26,996 nucleotides of DNA from IMG/VR virus record IMGVR_UViG_3300006332_000026, positions 1 through 26,996 of that record. One strand, written 5' to 3'. A model generated the notes under the pieces. The model had not been told where the DNA came from and made no database searches. It worked only from the letters and a program-made list of their open reading frames with translations. The stretch comes from a virus. Positions within the stretch are counted from its first letter, which is position 1; the number at the start of each line of letters is the position of its first letter. The position numbers were made by a program, and so were the translations under genes. Below, one piece after another: positions 15,001-19,919 of this stretch.

Positions 15001-15519
15001 TCTGAAATGATCTCTCCTCTTCCTAAAGAAATCTTTGAGCAAATCAGCAACTACGATTCGTTTAGACAGAAACCAATCGTAGGGTACGAGGGAGAAAGTA
15101 AAGATTTTCTAGGTGTTGCATTACCATCTCGGTTATGGAAATTAGTACAGCTAATGGTTCCATTAACAGAAATTAATAGACTTAATCCGGGTGGGGTATT
15201 TGGAGAAAGGATAGTTGACCCAGCAACAGGACAGCAAACAGTTTCCAAGGCATTCGGTGGGTTAGGAGCCATGAGGGAAAGTGGTCCTGCGGATATATCT
15301 GAGGCCGCTAGATGGATAAGGTTCTTTTCAGGTGTTAGAGTTTATGATATTAATATAGAAAAGCAAAAATATTTTATGAATAAAAATCTTAAGAAGGATC
15401 TTTCGGCCTTAAAGGGGAAATTGAAATGGGCGCAAGCTAAAGGAGAGAACAGGAAAGCTCAACAAATTCTTGAGTTAATAGATGCTATCTTGCTTCAGCA
15501 ATCAACTGACCCAATGTAA
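12091..15519 (+). CDS. Very large putative internal virion (ejection) protein
   Basis: 1142 residues, the largest gene here, with no signal peptide. Visible blocks: 'GFAGDVLTDPLTYSGGLIG' near 128-146; a charged region near 200-330; 'WKAWTLAVRPAYHTRNAIGN' near 608-627; and 'LMPFYTWTRKNFPAQLKQLV' near 879-898. The motif of aromatic-x-rP-x-yh-x-RN-x-x-GN and the 'P[FY]-x-W-x-R-x-N-x-P' block are shared by large proteins of marine podoviruses that occupy the place of T7 gp15/gp16, and by large polyvalent phage proteins. No lysozyme or transglycosylase motif is seen. Position last in the virion block supports ejection into the host. Confidence 0.65.
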   Translation: MPRIGFKYNGQDLRASVTDEFLTLPEEEQRRRLEVDLLDKHGLKPRPEGEKGFLHKLGLLERPAQALKVGVKESLIGGSLYKALGQVDPTPQEGVLTGLKRGWLGEDEIRTQDFLPDDMPGWLKGTLGFAGDVLTDPLTYSGGLIGKSIYTAGQGIKAMTPRPVALALQSIKENDKFTDFARAMNVPVGDAKKVKSAATETNRVAKEVELEMAREIPILRKWLEDKARRTGKTTQSIHWAMRNWMDRKKIMVDHEGKPLTSNWYEEDGKIFAGDSKRPDAANVAIQKENDLLKEKVTDVLGKDGVRYVDEWTDKLEEILKKEKGEGIYVMSTLMRHYFPRRQTPKGREVSEAKLAGEEYFPEEFGDLNDPAIYIPREHYRHGRIHGEKSADEINAEKFSIMDGVGPVNEADIPYMNSFFHTDPSLAIGLRWAESATSRQKKRFIDMVTDWRPMNRKPVEDPMPFMNVGKWVRPDPDNAGMFQQRIMGKDGRNNWVPVDKETATYVDVEGIAPKFVEEVEIRRAAELAEITAYALARKSGVAPKDAIKVSREAFEKSWNEAPKISMRFKAPKNVSKQITQQLNLMGASTPGSKELKKFFKFFDAIQDPWKAWTLAVRPAYHTRNAIGNILNAYVITGLGSNIPKAVETFKDAAKLQYYARFEGSNGLKKQTVDRLKEMNKTGQAGFVEGIPDLDDALWFAGDYGGTGFSMKRITEEALNRGITAGHYHKDINRDLISKLEAGAGKGRYPKLQRTLGVEAKPIKWGFAFGGTIEGNARYAVFMNTLRKMKDGEDLDWIAPDGTKVKLSQFDGDHDYWTTDLKEVPPWTTPDGREFDGYYKKVNRRMTKEDAMFDIASNEVKASLFDYSDLSVFERDWMKRLMPFYTWTRKNFPAQLKQLVLNPQRAEKLHIAKEQFEHETGDMDFSDYGAFWGKRVPVFLGKESKGVVKAFTLLNTVPLAELQRMYHPKELISEMISPLPKEIFEQISNYDSFRQKPIVGYEGESKDFLGVALPSRLWKLVQLMVPLTEINRLNPGGVFGERIVDPATGQQTVSKAFGGLGAMRESGPADISEAARWIRFFSGVRVYDINIEKQKYFMNKNLKKDLSALKGKLKWAQAKGENRKAQQILELIDAILLQQSTDPM

Positions 15520-15872
15520 TGAAGAGGTTATTAATTATTTTAATGCTAACAGCCATGCCAGCTTCAGCACAAATGAGGGTATTGGAGATCCCTGTAACCG
15601 CTATCTGCTGGGACTCATTAGAAGAGGTTATAGATCACCATAAGAAAACATTAAGTGAGTACCCTATAATAAAATTATACAGCGATCATGAGAATGGAGG
15701 GGCTTTGTTGGTCAATCCTGACAATACGAACTGGACGTTTGTTGCTTTTAAAACACATCCAGTAACAAAGAAAACTGTAGCTTGCGCTTTCTTTATTGGT
15801 ACAGCGTGGAGCATTGTTAAACCACCTGAACCAGATAAGGACACTAAGAATGACGAATGGATTACACTTTAG
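15519..15872 (+). CDS. Exported small protein, function unknown
   Basis: 117 residues beginning with a clear Sec signal peptide: a KR start, hydrophobic LLIILMLTAM, and a cleavage site after Ala17 (P-A-S-A). The mature part has two Cys (30 and 89), which could form a disulfide in the periplasm, and a beta-type core ('GGALLVNPDNTNWTFVAF', then 'KTVACAFFIGTAW'). The start overlaps the stop of the 1142-residue gene (TAATG). It opens a run of envelope-directed small genes. It may act in superinfection exclusion, lysis timing or adsorption control; none can be chosen from sequence alone. Confidence 0.72.
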   Translation: MKRLLIILMLTAMPASAQMRVLEIPVTAICWDSLEEVIDHHKKTLSEYPIIKLYSDHENGGALLVNPDNTNWTFVAFKTHPVTKKTVACAFFIGTAWSIVKPPEPDKDTKNDEWITL

Positions 15873-16101
15873 TAGAGGCGTGTCCTTTGGACATATCATT
15901 GCAACCGTAGGCATTATAGTAGCAGGGTTTACATTTATCTATGATCTTCGTGAAGCTATCAGCATCCTTCAGTTTAAGGGCGAGACAGTTGAACAGAGAC
16001 TAGATAGAATTGTAACAAGAACAGATGACCAGTTCGATCAGATTATGGATCATCTAATTAGAATAGAAGAGCAAATAGATTCATTAAAAGAGGAAGAATA
16101 A
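15850..16101 (+). CDS. Single-pass membrane protein with C-terminal coiled coil (inner-spanin-like shape)
   Basis: 83 residues from the ATG at 15850, preceded by AAGGA at 15837-15841. The frame is open upstream from a TTG, but that part lies in the preceding gene. A short N-terminus (13 residues) is followed by a membrane helix 'HIIATVGIIVAGFTFIYDL' (15-33), then a heptad-like coil ('EQRLDRIVTRTDDQFDQI', 'RIEEQIDSLKEEE'). N-in topology with a coiled coil outside resembles inner-membrane spanin subunits, or a small holin-type or virion membrane protein. The similarity is architectural only. The next gene starts immediately after its stop. Confidence 0.65.
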   Translation: MTNGLHFSRGVSFGHIIATVGIIVAGFTFIYDLREAISILQFKGETVEQRLDRIVTRTDDQFDQIMDHLIRIEEQIDSLKEEE

Positions 16102-16752
16102 ATGAGTAAAGTTTTAGCATTGGTATTGATGTTGTCACCACTGGGTGTGTTGGGTGCTGATTTAGGTAAGATAAATGTAGATACAAATATAAGTTCGGAA
16201 GGAATAAGTTTAGGTCTTGACGATCAGGGTGTATACAGTATAGCTGTGGCTAACGAGGGGTATTCATTCTCGTTTGATGATAGTGATAACAACGTAAGCC
16301 TTGGTGCATATGGTGTGAGTCTTAGCACATCTGATTCAAAGAACATTGGAGTGGGGTACGGTTTGGGTATAGGATTCTTTGATGGAGATGTTCATTATAA
16401 TCACATGAACAACGGAGATCACGTTGTAGGAGGGGCTACCACGCTCACAGTTGGGGGTGTTGGCCTTGAAACCTCGCTAGATTGGAACGTGAGTGGCCGA
16501 AAAATAGACGGAAAAGCTGGATCTTCCATAGATTTATGGGGAGCTACAGGATCAGTAGTATCTAATTGGGACGTAAAGAACTTTTCATATAAAGGATTAG
16601 ACCTTAGCGCAGGGTACTCGATACCAGTATCAGATGGATTAAGTATTACCCCAGTTGCAAGCATGGGTATAGATGATAGCTGGGCAAGAGGTGATCTCAA
16701 GGTAGGTCTGTCTTTAGGTATATCATTCGGAGGAAAGAATGGCAATCTCTAA
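16102..16752 (+). CDS. Secreted, outer-membrane-barrel-like protein
   Basis: 216 residues with a signal peptide (MSKVLALVLMLSPLGVLGA, likely cut after Ala19). The mature part is nearly free of Cys and built of alternating polar/hydrophobic strands separated by Gly/Asp/Asn/Ser turns, for example 'GVYSIAVANEGYSFSFDD', 'KNIGVGYGLGIGFFDGDV' and the last strand 'GDLKVGLSLGISFGG'. About 8-12 such strands would give a small beta barrel. A phage-encoded outer-membrane protein could mask a receptor or help lysis. Alternatively this could be a soluble beta protein in the periplasm. The start ATG follows the previous stop directly (TAA-ATG). Confidence 0.62.
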   Translation: MSKVLALVLMLSPLGVLGADLGKINVDTNISSEGISLGLDDQGVYSIAVANEGYSFSFDDSDNNVSLGAYGVSLSTSDSKNIGVGYGLGIGFFDGDVHYNHMNNGDHVVGGATTLTVGGVGLETSLDWNVSGRKIDGKAGSSIDLWGATGSVVSNWDVKNFSYKGLDLSAGYSIPVSDGLSITPVASMGIDDSWARGDLKVGLSLGISFGGKNGNL

Positions 16753-16948
16753 ACATCTTAAATTTGTAGGTGAGTCATATGTCAAGCATCTACTATTTAA
16801 TATTAAACTATCTGTACAGTTAATATTATTATCCTTAGTTGCTATAATACATGGGCTATTACCTTGGTTCCTAATAGACCTAATATCAAACTCTTTAAAT
16901 AAGATAACAACTAAACTGAATAACAGAGGAAAAATGGTGGATGAATAA
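16739..16948 (+). CDS. DUF6356-like small membrane protein
   Basis: 69 residues. 'HLKFVGESYVKHLLFN' (6-21), then the hydrophobic 'SVQLILLSLVAIIHGLLPWFLI', then 'SNSLNKITTKLNNRG'. The combination of 'vGE[ST]Y..H', a helix, 'IH..LP' and a C-terminal basic helix matches the DUF6356 family as I recall it; members are single-pass inner-membrane proteins of unknown role found in marine bacteria and their phages. It overlaps the preceding barrel-like gene by 14 bases (ribosome site GGAGG at 16730-16734) and is coupled to the Fe-S carrier gene by a TAATG. Confidence 0.72.
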   Translation: MAISKHLKFVGESYVKHLLFNIKLSVQLILLSLVAIIHGLLPWFLIDLISNSLNKITTKLNNRGKMVDE

Positions 16949-17247
16949 TGACAATCACCGAGGAAGCGCAACAAAAAATAACAGAAGTTTTAGATGGGGA
17001 TGGATATTTGGCTATATACGTGGAAGGTGGCGGATGCTCCGGCTACAAAATAAAGCTAACACCAAGCCCTACCTTACCAGAGGATGCCTCTATGATTACA
17101 GACAATATATACTCTGATGGCGATTCCATTAACCTACTTGGAGATGCAGTTATGGATTGGGAAGCAGACCCTTTCAGACCCACATTTAAGTTTATACCTC
17201 CAACGGGATCACATTCCTGCGGATGTGGCTCATCGTTTGCTTTCTGA
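16948..17247 (+). CDS. A-type Fe-S cluster carrier (HesB/IscA-like)
   Basis: 99 residues, the usual length. The three cluster-binding cysteines are in the canonical places: Cys30 in 'EGGGCSGYKI' and Cys91 and Cys93 in 'SHSCGCGSSF', with the start 'TITEEAQQKI' typical of the family. Established: IscA/HesB proteins bind and hand over [2Fe-2S] or [4Fe-4S] clusters during Fe-S protein maturation; HesB-like genes are known in some marine phages. The region between (about 38-85) has diverged from bacterial IscA. It sits among membrane-protein genes rather than near the RNR or nuclease genes, so its client is unclear. Start overlaps the upstream stop (TAATG). Confidence 0.92.
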   Translation: MTITEEAQQKITEVLDGDGYLAIYVEGGGCSGYKIKLTPSPTLPEDASMITDNIYSDGDSINLLGDAVMDWEADPFRPTFKFIPPTGSHSCGCGSSFAF

Positions 17248-17277
17248 AAAATATAAAAAACCAAAAAGAAAAAGACT

Positions 17278-17706
17278 GTGGAAACGCCGCTAAATGTAAG
17301 CGATAATACTAAGTTTGCAATGCCAGTGAGAAACTTAATCTCACTCATTATTGCAGTAGCATTGGGAGTGTGGGCATACTTTGGTATAGTTGAGAGGTTA
17401 AATAAAATTGAGACTCAAATGGTTTTGTTTGAGTCTGATCTGGTAAAGAATACGGAGTTCAGAATTAAATGGCCTCGTGGCGAGCTAGGGGCATTGCCTG
17501 CGGATGCCGAACAGTTCATGCTTATTGAACACTTATCAGGGGAGTTTGATAAACTTCTAGATAACATTGAAACAGGCAAGGCTCCGTTTGACCAACAGCA
17601 AGCACTTACTTTAGAGTTTTATAAGCAAAGAATAGAGAGCCTTGAAGGACACGTAGAGAAATTAAAGGATGACTTATCGTCTATCAAGGCGAATGGGGGA
17701 CACTGA
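17278..17706 (+). CDS. Single-pass membrane protein with coiled coil
   Basis: 142 residues if begun at GTG 17278; an in-frame stop lies 8 codons upstream. An ATG at 17320 (MPVRNL) is an alternative, but has no better ribosome site. A membrane helix 'NLISLIIAVALGVWAYFGIV' (19-38) is followed by 'LNKIETQMVLFESDLV' and a C-terminal coil ('YKQRIESLEGHVEKLKDDL'). The segment 'SDNTKFAMPVRNLI' recurs in a family of marine phage proteins of unknown role, which supports the GTG start. A short N-terminus, helix and coiled coil are compatible with a spanin-like or virion membrane protein. A 30-base A-rich gap precedes it. Confidence 0.65.
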   Translation: METPLNVSDNTKFAMPVRNLISLIIAVALGVWAYFGIVERLNKIETQMVLFESDLVKNTEFRIKWPRGELGALPADAEQFMLIEHLSGEFDKLLDNIETGKAPFDQQQALTLEFYKQRIESLEGHVEKLKDDLSSIKANGGH

Positions 17707-17957
17707 TGGTCAAAGTAATGTTTGTTCTAATACTATACCTTAATGGTGGAATCATAGAGTTTATGGGACACCATGAGAAAGATGGTGAATGGGTGGAGAT
17801 GGGAGTACCCGGATGCCTTGCTATGAAGAGAACCCTGTCGCGTAACGGATGGAAGGACAGCGATTCAGGTGAGACTAGATACTCATGTGAAAAGAAAAAG
17901 GTTGAGGTTGGAGACAATTGGGAGGGCAGAGAGGTGGTTAAGAAACTGCTAGACTAA
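17706..17957 (+). CDS. Small Cys-containing protein with hydrophobic N-terminus
   Basis: 83 residues, coupled to both neighbours (TGATG at 17704-17708, TAATG at 17955-17959). The N-terminus 'MVKVMFVLILYLNGG' is short and hydrophobic, perhaps a strand or an uncleaved anchor rather than a proper signal peptide. The pattern Cys37 ('PGCLAMKRTLSRNGW') and Cys61 ('RYSCEKKKVEV') resembles a small marine phage family with 'CL..KR...........C'. No function is known. It lies in a cassette of envelope-directed proteins and may act with its coiled-coil and MscS-like neighbours. Confidence 0.65.
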   Translation: MVKVMFVLILYLNGGIIEFMGHHEKDGEWVEMGVPGCLAMKRTLSRNGWKDSDSGETRYSCEKKKVEVGDNWEGREVVKKLLD

Positions 17958-18304
17958 TGGATCTAAATACCCTGTCTATGGACACAAGCATTAAGATTAC
18001 TACATTCTTAATGCCTTGGATAACCATCCTTATAAGTTTGATTATAGCTTTAATGTTGAAAGAGATTGCCTCTTCAATAGCTAAAGGGTTGAAGTTTAAA
18101 ATGTCTAAAGTATTTGTACCGGGAGATGTTGTTTTACTTGATGGGGATGAGGCCATAATAATCAAGGTTGGATTGACAACCACCGTATTTGAAAGCATAC
18201 GTGATGAAGGATTAATATGGAGGTATGTCCCCAATGAAAAAGTGCAGTCACTAAAATTAGAAAAAGTAATACGTACAGATGTACGTGAAACAAACGGTGA
18301 ATAA
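17957..18304 (+). CDS. Minimal MscS-like membrane protein
   Basis: 115 residues. One long hydrophobic segment ('FLMPWITILISLIIALMLKE', 17-36) is followed by a basic amphipathic helix and then 'FVPGDVVLLDGDEAIIIKVG' (53-72), 'TTTVFESIRDEG' and 'WRYVPNEKV'. The order 'f.pGD.v...g..g.i..i....T.i....g....vPN' is that of the pore-proximal helix plus beta domain of MscS channels. Here the outer helices and the C-terminal cage are missing, since MscS has about 286 residues. It could still assemble as a ring in the inner membrane and act in osmotic balance or lysis. That is inference; a virion role cannot be excluded. Confidence 0.62.
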   Translation: MDLNTLSMDTSIKITTFLMPWITILISLIIALMLKEIASSIAKGLKFKMSKVFVPGDVVLLDGDEAIIIKVGLTTTVFESIRDEGLIWRYVPNEKVQSLKLEKVIRTDVRETNGE

Positions 18305-18319
18305 CTATGGAGACAATGA

Positions 18320-18415
18320 ATGAAGAAACTAAAAGAGCTAGCACAAGGAAACAAATTCATATGGGTTCTTTGTATCGTGGGTGTTGTATTGGTTTACTGG
18401 CTCTCGCCCTTGTAG
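18320..18415 (+). CDS. 31-residue single-pass membrane microprotein
   Basis: An ATG at 18320 with a well-spaced GGAG (18309-18312) opens 31 codons ending at TAG 18413-18415. The product has a basic start (MKKLKELAQGNK), a helix 'FIWVLCIVGVVLVYWL' and a two-residue tail, the shape of a small N-in membrane peptide. The gene shares its last 55 bases with the start of the lipoprotein gene in another frame. Translation from the nearby ATG 18307 or 18316 would instead extend the lipoprotein frame, but a signal peptide would then start too far inside. The assignment of two separate starts is my preferred reading. Confidence 0.5.
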   Translation: MKKLKELAQGNKFIWVLCIVGVVLVYWLSPL

Positions 18416-18765
18416 GATGCGGATCACTAAAGAAAGCAGCAATAGTGGGAACTGCGGCAGGGTTAGGTGCGACTGCTGGGAGTGTGATCTCTGGGGGTGT
18501 GATTGCACCCATAGCGGCTTCCACGATGAGTGCCTCTGTAGCCTCTGTAGTGGCGGATCAGACGGTGAAACAGCCTACCCCTACTCAGCCTCTTGAAGTA
18601 GCAGGTGATGCCACTATAGTACAGGAAGCGCCCTCTAATTTCTTTGATCTCTTAGGAGAGTTAATTAGTATGGGCGGATGGTTACTTATATTAATCGTTG
18701 TAGTGCCAATGGTATTAGGATGGATTATCCCCGGACCCCTGACAACACACAAAAAGAAACGCTAG
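18361..18765 (+). CDS. Lipoprotein with C-terminal membrane helix
   Basis: 134 residues from ATG 18361 (AAGGA at 18345-18349, 11 bases before). The signal peptide is MGSLYRGCCIGLLALALVG, followed by the lipobox LVGC with Cys20 as the lipidation site. After this come a Gly/Ala hydrophobic segment ('AAIVGTAAGLGATAGSVISG'), a Pro/Thr/Gln linker, and a second hydrophobic segment 'GGWLLILIVVVPMVLGWIIP' near the end with a KKKR tail. In-frame ATGs further upstream would put 18 polar residues before the signal and are less likely. The lipoprotein could be an outer-spanin partner or an exclusion factor; the C-terminal helix is unusual for an outer spanin. Confidence 0.68.
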   Translation: MGSLYRGCCIGLLALALVGCGSLKKAAIVGTAAGLGATAGSVISGGVIAPIAASTMSASVASVVADQTVKQPTPTQPLEVAGDATIVQEAPSNFFDLLGELISMGGWLLILIVVVPMVLGWIIPGPLTTHKKKR

Positions 18766-19016
18766 TCATTATAGTCTGGAAGGACATCGTACAGGTAGCA
18801 GACTGGACACCTGCTAGCGAGGTTAGCTGTCCAACATTCCAGAGTATAGGATGGTTAGTATCTGAATCTGAAGAAGAAATAAAAATAGGGAGTACACTTG
18901 TGGTCGATGCAGATGATCCACAAGGTACTCCCTTTGGCATTACAGCCTTTCCCAAGGGCTGTGTGCAGGAGATCAGGCGACTAAGGCTTGCGGAACCAGC
19001 TTATCAGCAGTCCTAG
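18720..19016 (+). CDS. Conserved small phage protein; last rightward gene
   Basis: 98 residues from ATG 18720 (the frame is open to 18678 but that part is in the lipoprotein gene). Features: 'VIIVWKDIVQVADWTPASEV', 'TFQSIGWLVSESEEEIKIGS' and 'PFGITAFPKGCVQEIRRL'. The layout 'v.W.Di....gW.......c.t.GW......iki......g....iPkGCi..i..L' recurs in small cytosolic phage proteins of unknown function. The gene contains a long inverted repeat (18887-18933) that probably terminates the opposite-strand transcript. Its 3' end overlaps the leftward exonuclease gene by 44 bases. Confidence 0.7.
   Translation: MDYPRTPDNTQKETLVIIVWKDIVQVADWTPASEVSCPTFQSIGWLVSESEEEIKIGSTLVVDADDPQGTPFGITAFPKGCVQEIRRLRLAEPAYQQS
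18877..18933 (-). terminator. Intrinsic terminator of the leftward operon, inside a rightward gene
   Basis: Read on the minus strand: a 16-base arm (18933 to 18918) pairs with 18903 to 18887 apart from one bulged base, around a 14-base loop, and is followed directly by ATTTTTATTTC. Arms on the plus strand are AGGGAGTACACTTGTGG and CCACAAGGTACTCCCT. A long GC-containing stem followed by a T-rich tract is the classic intrinsic terminator form, and it lies 40 bases beyond the last leftward stop codon (18973). In the plus orientation there is no T-tract after the stem. Confidence 0.85.
18942..18962 (+). other. Small hairpin near the end of the rightward transcript
   Basis: ACAGCC (18942-18947) and GGCTGT (18957-18962) form a 6-bp stem with a 9-base loop, 8 bases after the larger inverted repeat. 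It lies near the 3' end of the rightward gene and between the leftward stop and its terminator. No T-tract follows on either strand, so this is not called a terminator. It may help block the opposing polymerases or be incidental. Confidence 0.4.
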
Positions 19017-19677
19017 ATGATGACCATGAACCACAATCTTTACATTGCCATGTTTGATATACTCTAGTTTTGGTTCTTCTTGTCCCTCTCTTAACTACCT
19101 TATGCGATCCACACTTAGGACAACTAGCTTCACCCTTCTCGTTTGTTATCAATGGATGCCCCTTTGTTAAAGGTCTTAACAAATGATACGCTTCTTCTAA
19201 CATCTTCACATCTTCCTTGCAGTGCTTAACCACTGTGTTCATATGTTTCTTACTTCCTGCTATCGCTTTGATCCAAGCACCCTGATCTATAGGAGTCTTG
19301 CTTGCATTAAGATTAAGGAACCTCTCGATGTTAGCAAGCCTGTTACTCGATAACTTTAACTGATACCTTGATGTTCTCCATAAATCAACATGAGCTATGT
19401 GTGTTGACATAGGATTTTTCCTATGATACAATAGCCTAGCTTGCAGGAATGGTACATCAAACCTAGATCCATACCATGACACCCACATATCTGCTTCGTT
19501 AAGTGCCTCGCTTAATGCCATACATACACCAGAGTCATCCATTATATCTTTCTGTTTATAATCTGTTATCCTAAATGTATCTAGCTTACCATTATCCCAC
19601 TTAATACAGCCACATATTATCACTCCCCAATCTGCGTTGAGGTTAGAACATTCTAAATCTAAATGTGCTATCTTCAT
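18973..19677 (-). CDS. DnaQ-like 3'-5' exonuclease with C-terminal zinc ribbon
   Basis: 234 residues. The RNase H-like exonuclease signature is present: Asp7 and Glu9 (HLDLECSNL), Asp74 in 'SWYGSRFDVPFLQ', and 'HCKEDVKMLEEAY' with His152 and Asp156, in the order Exo I, II, III. The C-terminal 55 residues hold a four-Cys ribbon, CPKCG (186, 189) and CKDCG (212, 215), with basic residues between (KRGTRRTKTRV), suggesting DNA or RNA binding. It fits a stand-alone predicted exonuclease (RNase_H_2 type). It is the last leftward gene, and its start overlaps the upstream stop by 4 bases. A DNA-repair or host-DNA-turnover role is likely. Confidence 0.82.
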   Translation of the reverse strand: MKIAHLDLECSNLNADWGVIICGCIKWDNGKLDTFRITDYKQKDIMDDSGVCMALSEALNEADMWVSWYGSRFDVPFLQARLLYHRKNPMSTHIAHVDLWRTSRYQLKLSSNRLANIERFLNLNASKTPIDQGAWIKAIAGSKKHMNTVVKHCKEDVKMLEEAYHLLRPLTKGHPLITNEKGEASCPKCGSHKVVKRGTRRTKTRVYQTWQCKDCGSWSSSRTADKLVPQALVA

Positions 19678-19919
19678 TTGTCTGGCCCTCTTGTTTCTGG
19701 ACTGAATAATACTACATTATCAGGTCTGTTAATTGCTTCTCTAAATTTAAACCATAGATGCTGTTCCCATATGGAATCAGATCTGGCTTCCCACTCTTCC
19801 AAATGCTCATCAAGTAACTTGTCATCTACTAAATTATTTTTAAGTGCTACCTCCATTAAAGAGACAGCGCCCTTCATATGATGACACATCATCCACACTA
19901 TACTCTCATCTTGATTCAT
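19674..19919 (-). CDS. Small acidic hypothetical protein
   Basis: 81 residues, acidic, helical and without Cys motif, with the segments 'VWMMCHHMKGAVSLMEVALK' and 'LDEHLEEWEARSDSIWEQHL'. It is locked between the RecB-like nuclease gene (4-base overlap upstream) and the exonuclease gene (4-base overlap downstream), so it is translated as part of that unit. It may be a partner or regulator of one of these nucleases. No homologue can be named. Confidence 0.7.
   Translation of the reverse strand: MNQDESIVWMMCHHMKGAVSLMEVALKNNLVDDKLLDEHLEEWEARSDSIWEQHLWFKFREAINRPDNVVLFSPETRGPDK

Noticed and set aside
18381-18596. 71-codon rightward frame inside the lipoprotein gene
   Set aside because: Third-frame Cys/Ser-rich reading without a ribosome site; the lipoprotein frame has signal peptide and lipobox.
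19541-19560. TATAAT on the minus strand within the exonuclease gene
   Set aside because: No -35 match at a workable distance; AT-rich coding sequence.
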